Source of the DNA: Uloborus plumipes
Lineage: Eukaryota > Arthropoda > Arachnida > Araneae > Uloboridae
Assembly (NCBI GenBank): GCA_038373865.1
Contig: JAXGGA010005162.1
Span: forward strand, 16,683-80,682
DNA: 64,000 bases
Reading direction: 5' to 3'
A model generated the notes under the pieces. That model had not been told where the DNA came from. It saw only the letters and a list, made by a program, of their open reading frames with translations, and did no database searches. Shown here one piece after another: positions 33,171-46,659 of this stretch (positions are counted from its first letter, which is position 1; each line of letters starts with the position of its first letter). Position numbers and translations under genes: made by a program.

Positions 33171-34462
33171 CCGTAAAATGGGGTGAATCGGAACACTTTT
33201 CAGCTTTGATTGTAAAAAAAGTAGTTAAAAGATTTTTTTTTAATTTGATTTTTTGGGTAAAAACTTCGGTCTTGCTTTACTTTTGATATTCCAAGCGAAG
33301 ACAAAGCATTTTGAAAAATTATTATTAAAATATATAGGAAATTATGGGTGTTCCGAATCACCCCGCTGATAGGGGTCAATCGGAACACTTGTTATTTTTT
33401 TTTTTTTTTTTCAATTTAGCCTGTAATAGGTCTCACAAAATGAGTAATATTGATGGGGGAGAATAAGAACAGACAATTACTGTCAAATAAATGCATAATT
33501 TCAATACCAGTAAACGTGTATAATTTGTCAAAATTCAAAATAATTTTGAACTTATGAAAAATGAAAAGTAATTTTAAGAAATGCTTTTGAATTGAAATAC
33601 AAAGATTTAACATGAATGGAAGTCACTCATGTCGTCCACAAATATATACTTGTCCTTAAAACAAGCAATTGTGACTTGGCTTAAGTTTTTTTATAGCATC
33701 TCCTGGGATGAACTCTGCCTTTTCTTTAGCTTCTTAAAATCTCTGGGTTTCGGGGATTGTCCTGAAAGCTTTTTACGCTTATTCATCACTGTCTGTGTGC
33801 TGGATTTTTACTACATAAAGTCTATGTGACTTTCCCCCTCGTATTTTAAGTAAAAAGAAGTATTCTGAAGAAAAAATCTTTTGAAATCTGCAACTGTTTG
33901 TCATTCTAAGATCTAGTTGCTCACGAGAAGGGATAAACAGTAATAAAACCTTGTCCTTGTCTTGATTAGAAGAATTGGGGTTAGAATCTTGATTTTTCAA
34001 ACAGTTTCCTTCAAATGAGTTTGAATTGGAACAGCAAAACTAAGTGTTCTGATTCACTCCGCAAATTTTTTTTCTATGCCATTTTTCAGAATTCTTCATT
34101 TTTATGACACAATTTATAAAAAATGTAAATTCTAATGCGGTATTCTGTTGTTCAGATACATGTATAATTGAAACATACCACTCTTAGTTTTTAAATATAA
34201 TAAGGTTTGATCTTGCATATGAAGTTTTGCAGTCTATGGAAATGTGATGTTTTCTAGCGTTCCACGTGCAGCCCTCCTTAGAAGCCAATAGCGTTGCCAG
34301 ATTGACAAAAGTAATTTTTTCCTACTCCCTATGATCTTACCTTACTAAGAAAAAAATTCATGGTGAAAAATACCCAATAGTTTATTTATGAAGAATTTCG
34401 TTGTACGGTCGGGAAGTTTTGTTCCGATTGACCCCGCTGTTCCTATACACCCCATTTTACGG
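33171..34462. mobile_element. TA-flanked TIR transposon with repeated subterminal motif
   Basis: 1292 bp. The ends are CCGTAAAATGGGGTG and its exact complement CACCCCATTTTACGG, both bordered by TA (33169-33170, 34463-34464). The next ten bases (AATCGGAACA / reverse-complemented TATAGGAACA) are partly shared. Variants of GGGGTSAATCGGAACAC recur inside at 33179-33195, 33347-33363 (inverted), 33373-33392, about 34039-34058 (inverted) and 34423-34442 (inverted). No clear transposase. On the minus strand about 33780-34000 is an open Lys/Ser-rich stretch that may be a decayed fragment. The TA duplication suits the Tc1/mariner/pogo group, but the family is not certain. Confidence 0.8.
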
Positions 34463-34464
34463 TA

Positions 34465-37269
34465 ATGCTAGAAAACTCGGATTAAAACAAAACGATATCT
34501 ATGATTTTCGCAGAATATAGGTTAGGGGGATCAATGAATAAACACTTGAGTAAGATTTCAGTTTAAAAAATACATAGAATTTTTGAAAGTCGTAGTTTGT
34601 CACATGATATTGTGTAGGTAATTATTTCTAAAGAAATTTCTGTGGTTCTGCGTGTCAGTTTTTTTTTTTTTTTTTTTTTGTGGGTTTAAATAATAAAACG
34701 GACAAATCCCAGTGAATAAACACCTGAAACTGGTTGACAAATTCAGTTTTTTCTATTTGCTTTCTGTTCGGAAATGCGTAGAAAAAGTTACTACTGCCAA
34801 TTCATCCAAGAAAATTCCGATAAAAAATATTTTCAAAATAATATATATTTCTCGTCGTCTCGACTAAAACTGTCTACCGCTCGTGCAACTGATGTTTTGA
34901 AAAATTTTCTTTAAGCATATATCTTACCCAACATTGAAAATTACATTTCAATGCGTAAATTACAATTCATTATGCTGTTAGTGATTGATTTAATTTGCTT
35001 ATTATTTTTTTAAATAGCTAAAAATATGGTTTCATGTTATGGGTAGTAGAAATTCAAGGCTGCTGTTTTGATTTATAATATGAAATGGTTTGTGTTTCCA
35101 CATTAAAGTTGTTCAACTACTTATAAGAAAAAGTACCTCGAAGCTGCGTTCCTCAAAACAGCTCCTATGTTTTCCATTACTAATTCTTTGAAAGGTTTTA
35201 GAATGAGGTTTTATTTATTAAGAAGAAAATAAAACTCATCATATTTTTTTTAACTGGTTTTGTTTTAGATTTTTCTTTACTTAAAACTGACGACTTAAGG
35301 AACAGTTTTTTTTTTTTTGTGTTGTGTGAGCCAACTTTAAGGAACTGTACCTTTGTAGATTCGTTGATCAAAATCCCTCTCTATTTGACTCGGTAACGAG
35401 GTTTTAAAAAGTTAACTAGCAACAGTTTTTGAAGTTGAATATTAAATTACAAGATTGTTTGGAAGTAAAATTTGATTGTTATCATGTATTATGCATTTAA
35501 AGCATAGATAACATTGAGATACTACATTCCCGCATTTGAACCATTCTCCAAAATTTGAGGCTGAATAATCACTATCACAAAATCAAAGTCACCATGTTCG
35601 AAAAATAATATAAAAATGCAAGCAATATATCCATATCTCCAAGCTTTAGTTATTCAAAAAGATACAAAATCCACAGGTTTAGAAACATAACCACTGTATA
35701 TGCGTTACACTAAACTAAAGTTACTCATTCGAATAAAATGCAGAATTTGTGCCTGTAACCGTAGCATATTTTCCGGAATAAGTGAGCAGCACCATGATTA
35801 AAGTAATCACGTATTCTTCAGATGTTGGAAACTTCAAAGGAATTTAATTATTGATGCATAATGCCAATCCATAATTGCATAGTCGAATTCCTGGATGTAT
35901 GTAAATTAAGTTACGAGGCACAGATGAGAATTTCGCTCTAGGAAAAAAAAAAATAAGTCTTCATCATTTCTTTAAGAAAATCTTTTTAAAGTAAGCGGGT
36001 GGATTGCTGCAAAGGAATTTCGATTTAAAATTCTGGTAATAAACGAGGAAAGGAAAAGTTATTATGAGAGGCAGTATAATTATAGATAATTCGGATAATC
36101 ACGTTTGGATATTCCTCCAGCAATGATGATTGTTTAGAGGCAAAATGGTGCAGAAGGGACCAATCATGAGTTCAAGAAAGTCAATTTTTCAAATATTTTA
36201 TTTGAAACGTCTTACGGATTAGATCTGTACCCCTCAAATGGTTTCCCGCGCTGCAATTCTAAATTTTTGCCAGTCATTAGTTCGAAACATATTGTAAAAC
36301 TAGACTAGTTTTTATAAAAAGCATTTTGACATGTACAGATAAAACTAGAGTTTGACAATCTTTGTAGTTCTAGATTTTGACAATGACTTATCATTGTTTT
36401 TGAAAAATGACTTAGACCTTTTTTATAAAGCTACAATTTCATAGTTTTCGTAAAACTGGATTTGGCAAAAAAAATTGCAAGTACACCTCATTTAATAAAT
36501 ATAATGAGGAAGATAGAGACATATACAGCATGAGGTTTCATACTATTTTATACTAATTTGCCCTAGTTTTATCATAAAATACACTATTTTTCAACTAACT
36601 GCTAGTGTTTTAAATGTTATTCTAAATGAGTTTATATAAGGATTGAAAGTGCTTTCACGAAAAACCTTACAACTCTCACAACTATTAAAAACACAACTAT
36701 ACTAGTCTAAAAATATAGAACAGCTCTTTAAAGAAATAAATGTAAGAAGTATATTTAAATTCCCAAACTGATTAGAAATTATCATTTTTTGATTATTTCT
36801 CAAATGTATATCTTACAATGTCTGAGTTACTAAGGGACGTGATATGGTAATATCAGATCAAGTTTTTTTTTTTTTATTTTTCTTAACGTAAATCTCAAAC
36901 TTTGGAGCTCCGTAGCCCAAAGATATCCCCATGACATGACATGACCTCTTAAGAAATTTTTTTAAAAAGAATTTAATTACAACATTACAATTTTTAGACT
37001 ATCAAACATAATAAAAGCAAAATAAATATATTTCAAATGCAACAATTGTAAATTCATAATTATTTTAAAAACTTTGAACTAAAAGTATCCGTAACTAAAA
37101 ATTAATATATCATTTGATTTACGCAATTTATAAAAAGATGAAAATTGTCCAAATTTTTGCAAGTAAGCAATGAGTCATTTATCTTGAAGATTTTTGAAAA
37201 ATTATTAATATGTATAAAATGTCTCATTGATTTGTTTATTTTGAAGCTAATCAACTTTACATACATAGA
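34465..37269. other. AT-rich spacer, no features
   Basis: I see only AT-rich text with T-runs (about 34659-34680, 35307-35320, 36865-36876). No gene, RNA or clear repeat. Confidence 0.45.
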
Positions 37270-37425
37270 GGACTGCATACTATGTGCCCAGCAGCCGGAC
37301 AAACACAAGAAAAAATTTCCAGTACAAATGAAGGAAATGACACGAAAGGTGGGAATCGAACCCGCGGTTTCCGGTTTACAAGACGCAGCTGTTGTGTTGT
37401 TTCATATACCACTCGGGTATCCGAG
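37265..37425 (-). mobile_element. tRNA-derived SINE (tRNA-Thr-like head)
   Basis: On the minus strand, TACCCGAGTGGT (A box, about 37408-37419) is followed by GTCTTGTAAACCGG with a TGT anticodon in a Thr-like loop. GCGGGTTCGATTCCCACC (B box, 37349-37366) comes next. The head lacks proper acceptor pairing and runs into unrelated sequence, so it is a SINE or tRNA pseudogene rather than a tRNA gene. Confidence 0.7.
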
Positions 37426-37911
37426 CAAATTTAAGGCAGGATAGGTACGGCTCCCGTTTTTAAGAACACCATTTAGTTGAAAGACCGTTTTAACTCAACG
37501 CACATTCCATAAGGAATCGTTGATAGGGTAGGCATCCTTTCACACAAGGAAAATGACAGGAGAGAGATAAAGTACGTTCATGCCCAAGCCGGGATTGGAA
37601 TCTGAGGCCCCCGCATCGCGATCACACACACTCCAGGGTCCCCCGTACCTACCACAACTCGTGGTTTAACCGGGATAGGGCCCTGAAGAGCGCTCTGTTC
37701 TTTTTCAACCAGAACCAAGGGTCGAGCAAACCCTTGGCCCAGCACCCCCAGAGCTATCGTTTCACTTGGAGGACTTTGTGACCATTACTTTTTTTAACGT
37801 CCCCCAGCCACCATTAATCAAGACGGTGGATCTTTGATGGGATGGGATCGAACCCGGGTCCCTCCGATCACGAGTCCGACGCCTTACCGATCGGGCTACG
37901 CATCGCGGTCA
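37426..37911 (-). mobile_element. tRNA-derived SINE(s), same family as 46660-46880
   Basis: On the minus strand a tRNA-like head runs from about 37911. TAGCCCGATCGGTAAGGCGT is the A-box region, then GTCGGACTCGTGATCGGAGG, then ACCCGGGTTCGATCCCATC as B box. The body shares GATTAATGGTGGCTGGG, ACAAAGTCCTCCAAGT and GGGGGTGCTGGGCCAAGGG with the copy at 46660-46880. Further along (about 37586-37640) a second decayed B box, CAGATTCCAATCCCGGCTTG, suggests another SINE joined head-to-tail. Confidence 0.75.
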
Positions 37912-40900
37912 GAAGTCTCACTATTGGACAAGGTGGCCGACAGACGCTGCTACTAACTACCCTAGAGTCACAAGGCCGCAAAATGTCTGATTAAACTTCT
38001 GATCTTTTTCCACCTAAACTAAATGCAACTCGACTCATATTCAGTACGTTGGCGCTTCCAATGGAAACATATAACTTACAACTTAATTCTATTTTTAACT
38101 GACATTACTTGCTTTTATATTCAAGGTCGTATTAATCTTTCGTTGTTCTCGCTTTTCTTATTGAACAAATATTACTTACCTTTATAATATGTTTTTAAAG
38201 GAGTAGTATTGATAGCACTTATTGTGCAAAGTTTGAGTTTTTCGCTGGCAACAGCTTGAATTAGCCGATGAGTGGACTTTGGTAACCGCTGCCAAAATAG
38301 AACGCTTTCTGTTGAGTGTGTTGTGCTGTTTTGCTTACTACAAGGTTTTTATAGCTGTTTCTAAATAAATGTGTGTTTAAGTTAAACTTGATTGTGTTGT
38401 TCAAACTGCAAAATGTATCTTTCCCAATCTTACGGACGAATGTTTCAGCAGTGAATATGTTTTTTTGATGGTTCCACTTCATGACTTTGGATATTTGAAA
38501 CTGTGGATAGGTAAACCCTGGCGGGAAAGGGGTAAGTAAATAGCCATTTTTTTCACTATTAAGTATCAGAAATTATTTACCGTAGTTCGATATAGATTTA
38601 AAATTCATGGAAAAAAAATAGAACTCCGTTTCAAATGGCGCAAATAATGTGTGATATACAGGAAACGACGTATATACAAGTTCTTGTAATAAAATAGAAT
38701 AAAATTAAATAGTGCAAACTTCTTTACGAAGTAAGTCAGAGATTTAAATGTACCGCTAAACGTAAAAATCTGTACCTCAGAGCCAGGCTTACGTTCTTTT
38801 TCGAAAGAGAGCGAAAATGTTTGTCTAATGCATAGGACGGAACTAGTGCTTTTTTAACAGTGCTGAATTATTGCGAAGGATATTTTTTTACATATATATA
38901 TATTGGCGATTCTCTGGAAACTCGTCATTTTCCACACGAAATCTGTTCGGGCGCGTTTTTTTTTAAATGTCCGTATAATTATAATACTATTGCTCAGAAA
39001 ATGAATCTATTACTTTGGTTTGAAAGAGAGCCAATTGAAGTTTGTGTTTTTCTGATAAATCATGATAGGGGGTAAGTCCCCCGCCTAGTATAACTAGGCA
39101 GGGGACTGTGCCAGGTGACTGTGTTTTTGCTCTTTGTTGCGTAATATCTGCAAAACTATTGGAACATAATTAGTTACGAGACTACCTATAAATTTAGGCA
39201 CAAATCGTGGACATAATAACTAATATGTTTTATAATTAAATTAATTGACATTAATAAAATCACTTCCCAGAGGACTGTTTTCGCAACGACCCTGATGCAT
39301 ACTTTCATCACAAATGTGGCTCTCAAACTAAGCAAAGTAGCGTTTCAACACCGTTCTCGGCGATTTCTGCAAATTCACACTGATTACTTTAAACTTCATG
39401 CCAAAAAGAATTTGCAAAAGTTATAGATTTTTCGTATTGCAGTTTTGAAATTGTTGCAGGGGACTGTTTGAAAAAACTCCGGACAGAATTTACATGACGA
39501 TTTTAAGTTTTAGAAATACGTAATTATACCTTATTTCATAAGAAAAATATAGCTTCATTATTCTTTTTTTAGATATTAATTTCCAAATTTATGCAGTGTT
39601 AATAGGTTTTTTGAAATACTATCTTTAACAGTTGGACCTGTGTTTTTAGCGATTAGATAATTTCTAGAAAAAAAAATAAATTGTAATCACTCCAAATACA
39701 AACTGGGCCACAAAATATTAATGCTTTACTTGTATTAAGAGCGATAATTACTTTATTACACTTTATTATTGTTAAAATACCCGGTCCGGACAGCCAATTA
39801 CCAGTTTACAGAGAATTACCCGTATAAAGATGTTTTCATGCGTCGATGCGAAACAAGATTCTACAGGAAATGCGGTAAAACAGTGTAAATCGACATTTTT
39901 GACTTTAACGCTCAGAGGTACAGAAATGTGCTTTAACATTAAAGTAAAATATTTTGCATTTATTAGAAGAAAGCAAAGCTGAAAGTCAAATTATAGACTG
40001 TGCACATTACAAGGATTGACTGCTTTTTTTAGTCCTCAAATTAAAAACTGACTGAAAAATAACAAAGCATTACTAACAAAACATTTCTTAGTACTCAAAA
40101 TGTTTTAATTTTTAAGTGTTCGGGAATATATTAATAATGCGCTTTTACTTAATTTCGACAAAGGCTAGAGGCGAAAATATTGTTATAAAAATTTCTAGCC
40201 TTGGTTTGCAAATGCAGGTCACGGTCAGTTTTTAAATTCAAAATCTCTTCAAGGTGTTTCTTCAGCAAATGCAGCAAGTAAGTTTTCTTCTAAAGCAGAA
40301 AAGTATGTTGTTGGAATTGAAAATTTTCAGTTTCGGTTAGGAAAATATTCTGATTGAGTACAAATTCACTTGCACAATTCTTTAACTATTCATTGTCGTA
40401 AAAGATTTACAGAATTAGGTCTTTTACTTAAACTTCGTATCAAATATATCGTTGAAATTCGAAGTCTAGAGAAACTTGATTTCGCTTCTGACATTTAAAG
40501 TGCATTATTTTGCTCTTTTAACTTGAAAGAACTTCCACCTGAGCTAAGCCCTCAAATTTACGCGAGAACAATTTTAGTAAGTACGAATAAATTGACTTTA
40601 CTAGCAGATAACTTCAGTATTCTAGTCAATGCTAAAATTCTTTAACTATTCACGACAACAAGATAATTTTGAAGTAAACCAACGAACCAAAAAATAGTTT
40701 GTTTTTCTGCATTATTTTAATAATATGAATAAAAATGAATAAAGCTCGATTTTTTTTTTTTTGATTGGACATACAATGTTACTTGTGTTACAGAAAAGAA
40801 ATTTTCAAAAATGAAGCAAATGATACTTAATTAAATTGGAAACTTTGTTTCTAACTATGTCGTAGATGTAATAAGAAAAATTTACTTCAAATAGCACTCA

Positions 40901-41065
40901 TGGAATTAGTGGTAAAGTAATGAATAGATTATGCTCGCAGTTTGCCTTTTGACAGGGTACTAAAGATATTTTTTTCCTCAAATATGTTTTTAAACCTTTG
41001 CCTTTGAATGTATTGAAGAAAGAAGTTATGCATTATTCAACGCTCTAGATCGTCGGGGTTTTTTT
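37912..41065. other. Non-coding spacer with one strong hairpin
   Basis: No gene. The only clear structure is the hairpin at 39076-39106. The rest is AT-rich with A/T runs. Confidence 0.45.
39076..39106. repeat. 14-bp stem hairpin
   Basis: GTCCCCCGCCTAGT, a 3-nt loop ATA, then ACTAGGCAGGGGAC. Thirteen of 14 positions pair. The word AGGGGACTGT recurs nearby (39100, 39272 as AGAGGACTGT, 39459). Confidence 0.75.
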
Positions 41066-42075
41066 TAGTAAAAATATAAATAAAATACAAATAGGACGGT
41101 ATGAAATTCAAAATTGAAGCCTTTGAAATAAAAAAAAATACTCAAGCTAAAAGACAAAATTAATCAACTTAACAATCGTTTTTGGTAAAATTGATATTGT
41201 TGACTTGGTTGTCGTCGCAAAGTACAGAAAAGTTTTATACATTATTTTGAAATCGTTTTAATCCCTAAAAAAAAGAGCATGGTTCAGCAAAACGATACAA
41301 TATTTTCTGTTAAACTCACCGTTCGGTTGCAGAACTGATTGATTTATTTATTTTAATCTTTTTTGAGCACTGTCAGCAAACTTTTGTCTTCGTGCTATTC
41401 TTTGAGTAAAAATAGCAAAAAAAAAAAAAGCAACCAAATTTGATAGTAAGAAATTTAAAACTGAAGCCTTTGAAGTCGAACAGATTCCTCAAGACAAAAT
41501 TAAGCTACCCAATAATAGTTTTTGGTAAAGCTGATAATTTTGTCTTTGGAAGTTGTCGTCCCAAAGTACAGAAAAGTTTTATCCATTCTTTAAAATCGTT
41601 TAAGTCACTGAACAAATGCATTTGATGTAACAAAACCATACACTAGTTTCTGCTAATCTCACCGTTCGGTTGCACAACCGATTGATTTATTTATTTCATT
41701 GTTATTTTTTCGACATTGTCACCTTGTTTTATTTCCATTGTAGGCTTGTTTTTCTTCTAGTAAAAAGAGGAAATAAAAAGTAAATTGGACGGTTCGAAAT
41801 GTATTATTGAAACCCTTGAAATCAAGAAATTACTCAACGTTAAAGAAAAAATTAAACTATTTAACAATCGTTTTTGCTAAAACTGATATTGTTGACCTTT
41901 CAATTTGTCGTTACAAGGTACAGAAAAGTTTTATGCATTCTTTTAAAATCGTTTTAAGCCATTGAACCAGAGAGCTTGATTCAACAAATCCATACAATAT
42001 TCGTTATTAATCTCACCGTGCGATTGCACAATCGATTTATTTATTTTATTGCTATCTTTTTAACATTCTCGTTTT
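41066..42075. repeat. Three-unit tandem repeat, ~345-bp period
   Basis: Units start at about 41066, 41404 and 41758 with (T/G)AGTAAAAA. Each contains GAAACCCTTGAAAT/GAAGCCTTTGAA, AACAATCGTTTTTG, GTACAGAAAAGTTTTAT, AAATCGTTTTAA and TCTCACCGTTCGGTTGCA..GATTGATTTATTTATTT. Divergence is moderate with small indels. No reading frame is conserved among the three, so it is non-coding. Confidence 0.9.
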
Positions 42076-45000
42076 TCTCAAGGAAACGACTGAGAATTTA
42101 ATAACGGATATACATTTGATTCTATGCAATATATTTTAAGGTTAAACAATCTTCTCCCGGTCCTACCGGAACAAACAAGCAAAAGCGAAATATTCCAACC
42201 AGTTCGAATATATTGCTTTCCTTACGTTTTATGTCCGGCATACCATTTTTATGGAGATGGCCACAAGATATATTCTGCATTCCTTTCCCCAGCCTTTGAG
42301 GTGCACGATATTGGGTAAGAGAAGGAATAAATAAAGAAATGACGGCAAAGGCTAAAGTTTTAAAAATGGCATAAAAGAGGAAAAATAAAACGGCCCGGGT
42401 AGTTTGGATTTCTGTTAACACCGCGAGTCCCCTTTTTCTGAAGTTTTCCTGCAATATGCTAGATATAAAGTTTTAATTTGTGAACCATCTGTTCCTATTA
42501 TTGTCATATAATACTATAGGATACTGATTAATCAGTCAATTTTCCCGATTAATCTTTGAAATATTTCAATATTTTTCTTAAAGCACACCTTTCGCCAAGA
42601 AACTATGAAGAATAATTTTATAACTAATAAATAAATAATGTTCCGCAATCGTTACCGCTGTCTGATCGTCTTAGGTAAAACCCGCGCATTTACGGATTCG
42701 TCAGGTCTTCTCTGAAACTTACCAAAATTGGGGTGTTAGGTAAGATAACAATAGGGGGAAGAATAATAAGAAGCATTTTGAGCAGTATCAAACAACGTGG
42801 AAGGATGCCAATTTCAAATACATAGTTTAGTTGAAATATGGCAAATGCTAGTTTTAAATTGAAAACTTCGGAAAGATATCACCCACATCCCATTTACCCT
42901 TTTTTGAGTGGAACTGTTCGCGAGTGATAAACGCGGCTTTCATGGACACATGTAGTATGAAAATGTAGGAAGTAAAAACAAACGAATAGTTTATACAATT
43001 GTCAGTTTTATACAACATAAAACTGAATGGAATATTAAAAGATTGCCCTCACAGCTGATATTCATAAGACACTATTAGGAATATTTGAATTCATGAACTT
43101 TTAAATTTAAATGCGAGAGTATCATTATTTAATTTAACTTAAAATCAGCCATATTTTGCCGATTAACCAGTGGAAAAAATGTTATGAATGAAATTACATA
43201 AAGTATGCCTTGAAAAAGAAATTACAATAAATAAATGAAGAAACAAGAAATAATTTTCTGCAAACTTAAATATAGCTTGTAGTACTAAAGCATAATTAAT
43301 AAAAACAAAAAACAAAAATTCAAGTAATGAAATATTTTAAATACATTTGATACACATTTTTCAAAAAAAATTCATATCTTTATATATAAAAAACACAAAC
43401 TCCAAATATGTGTGCCTGGGGTAAACTGCCGGACCAATTTCGTGCAAATTTTTACTACAGCTACTGTTTAGCTTAGGAAAGGTTGTCAGACCTTGTTTTA
43501 AACAAATATACGCAGACAACGTTGCAGCATTTTTCATATGTCATATGCCATTTTTCATATGTTTTTCATATGATACTTTTCTCCTTAACAGAAGAAATAA
43601 AGCTAAGGTAAGGAAATAAGCTAAGAAGTTCAGAAATAATAAAAGTATTTAATTAAATGTCTATAATAATAATTGAAAATTATATTTTTATTAAAAGCAC
43701 CCCTAAGTCAGAGTGCTAACCACAGCACCCCCCCCCCTTTCCGTTTTTTTTATATTTTTATTTTCATGATTAGTCAACATAACAATGTGTTAATTATGTT
43801 ATATGTTAATGTAGTTTTATTGACAATAATATAAAATTGGTTCAAAGAAATGGGATGACATTTTGGAATCATTTTAGGGAAATTAGAAAAATAGAGAGGA
43901 AAATAAATTTTATCTGAAATAAATTCATAAGTATTCTTATTAAATCGGAATTCTAAAAGAAAACAAAGTGATGTTAAAATGGGTAGTATTCAAAACAATC
44001 ATGTTCATGAATAGGATTAGCCAATTAATCGGCAATCTGTTAATTTGCTTATCGGTGCATCCCTACTTAAAACAATTTTAAATCTTCCAATTTTTAAATT
44101 ATCCATTTGTATAAACCTATGGAAGGAACAGAACAGTTGTATTTATCACGAAATGAAATGTGAAAAAATATTTCTAGCTTGAACATTAGATGTTAGAGCT
44201 TAAGAATTTTGCTTGATTATAATGTGCAACATCTACTGAACATTCTAAAAATATTTTAAATTTTAGTTCGGCCTACATGCAGCTCTTATTTTTTCCAACT
44301 CTAGTCTACACAGAAGCACCAACATTCAATATATCTTTTCAAAAGAAAAAAAAAAGTTTTCTCAAACAAGTGCCTTTTAAGACACTTTTTATGACATTTT
44401 GTGGCTAAACTAGCGTTACGATCAGAATATGATCAGGATGAATTATGCAGAATGGGTAGTATTTTTATAGATTTTTCTATTTTTAGTATTTTGGTAATTT
44501 ATCTGTTCGCTACATATTATTTGTATTTTTGTTTCTTTGCTTTTTGCTTAAATACTGTTATCATTAATATAGTAATACTCAATGACTCAGAGTTACATAC
44601 TTTTTATATAGCTATTGCAAAAAAAAAAAAAAACAGGATATGTTTTTAAATTCAAGCAACGTATTATGATTTAATGAAAGAATAACATCTATATTAACAA
44701 TGGTTGTATCACAATTATAATTTTATAATTACCTTTTCTCAATGAATGCAGAAAAAAGGCGGTTGCATAAGGGTAAAATAAATCTTCAATTTTTCATTTT
44801 TTTTTAGTATCTTGTCGCTTCATTTTTCATTATCGAAATAAAAAGAGTTACGCTAATGACAAAAGAAAACTAATTAAACGTAGAATTTTTTTTAACACGG
44901 AGTGTAACGTTGCAATTCGATTTTTTCTAAAGATTAGTAATTATAGAATCTAATAAAACCTTTGAGAAAAATGTTAGTTATTTTTGCGAGAGTAGCAGAA

Positions 45001-46659
45001 AGTTTTTTTCTGCTCTTTAAAGAAATATTTAATACTTTTGGCTATAGTTTGTACATATTTTTCCTGGTTACATTAAAACATTCTGTTTTTTTTTATGAGA
45101 AATGATATAGAAGTGATTCTATATAGCATTGTTAAATAATCTGTAAATCAAAAAGAAGATAGGTTTTCATGTCATTTTCTTCCTGGAAAAAATCTATTAG
45201 ACAATGAGAAATTATTCCTAGTATAAAATTTATTTTTACTTTAAAAAAAAAAGAAAAAAAAACACAGATTTTGATGAGGCATATGTGTATCAAAAATTTT
45301 TTTAGATTACGGGCACTATGTCTCAAGTTAGAGTGGGCTCAATAAAATTAGTAACGTGCCTATAGATTTTTTTCTTAAATGTGCGGTATGATATAATACT
45401 TTTTAAAAGATATTTATCACTTATAATTTTTTACGAATCCAATGCTTTTTCTACTAATTTGACAAAGAAAAAACTAAAAATACTGATCAGAAACACTTTT
45501 TATTTATTTTAATAAGTATACACAAAGAAGATAAACATATCAGGACACCCTAACAACTTTTGTTTGAAAGTTTTGCAACCATGTGGACATTGTCAAACAA
45601 CCTGTATACACCCCGTCCTAGTAATCGCCTGTTATATAGAAGCTGGTCAGCTATAAATCTGGTAAGTTAGGGAATCTGGTATACTATACTGAAGAAACGG
45701 CCCACAAGGGGGCAATTACTTTTTCTCAACTGCGGATACTAATGGTCTTGAAACCATTTTCAGCTAAATGGCTACTGAATCACGGCACGGCCATTACATC
45801 TGAAATAGGGCTTTTCATATGAGAAACTCCGGCGCAATTTGCAATTTTCGATACATAGCAATTGTTTTCAACTGCTTTTTCCGGGCGATATTTATAACGT
45901 GAACTGCGAAACTATTCATGAGCATGGAGAATGCATTAATCTTTTAGCATATCGAAAAGGTGTAGTGGAATAGAGAGATGTACAAGTGTTTCACAGAAAA
46001 ATGTTTCCTAAGTATTTTAAAATGTATCAAGAAATTATTTCATCATGTATAACTAAGCTCTTATTGTTTCGGATATTCAAGGAAATGTGTGGAAGGAAAT
46101 GTATGTACATTATTATTTATTTATTAATGCAAATTTATATTGTCTCTATGATTCACTTACCATAAAATTTAATGTGTAATCGATTACAAATTAAGTACGA
46201 AATAAAGTAAAGCTCACTAAATATATATATGTGAAGCAATTATGTCTGTTTATTCATATGAAATTTAAATTATATTTATGCAAAGCGTAAAACTTGCCCT
46301 GGTATTTTTTTAGTAAAGCTACTCTCGCTTTAAAAAAAGTCATCTATTAATTCCCTTCTTTAGTTATGTTTGCGCCACCCAAATTGCTACCCCGTTACAA
46401 CATATTTGATTTGGTTAGAATGGGTTCTTGTCCCGGCTTAGTCTCCGCTTTAGAACAAAAAAAGAAAAAAGAAAAGAGGCTGTTGGGAGAAGTTGAGTAT
46501 CCAGTTCAATATTGAGAGTCTAAGATCCCACTAAAAATTTCTACCCTATATGTTTTTCAAAACAAAACACACACACATCCTTTATTCATATTTATGATAA
46601 GAGGAACATGTTTCTGCCGGGTTGCCTATCATATTATAGCCGTTAGTGGGACGAACTCG
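42076..46659. other. Non-coding spacer; possible diverged hAT element 42524-44067
   Basis: No gene is supportable. TAGGATACTGATTAATCAG (42519-42537) and the reverse-complemented 44067 end TAGGGATGCACCGATAAGC resemble hAT ends of the 'AGGGATGCACCGAT' type, with GATTAAT words near both. The target duplication is unclear. A C-run lies at about 43728-43738 and CATATG words at 43537-43572. Confidence 0.35.

Noticed and set aside
37340..37420. A genuine tRNA-Thr gene
   Set aside because: A and B boxes are present, but the acceptor stem does not pair and the sequence continues into SINE-like body.
42122..42454. 110-codon minus-strand open frame
   Set aside because: No domain, no splice support and hydrophobic chance composition; a plus-strand frame is open over the same bases.
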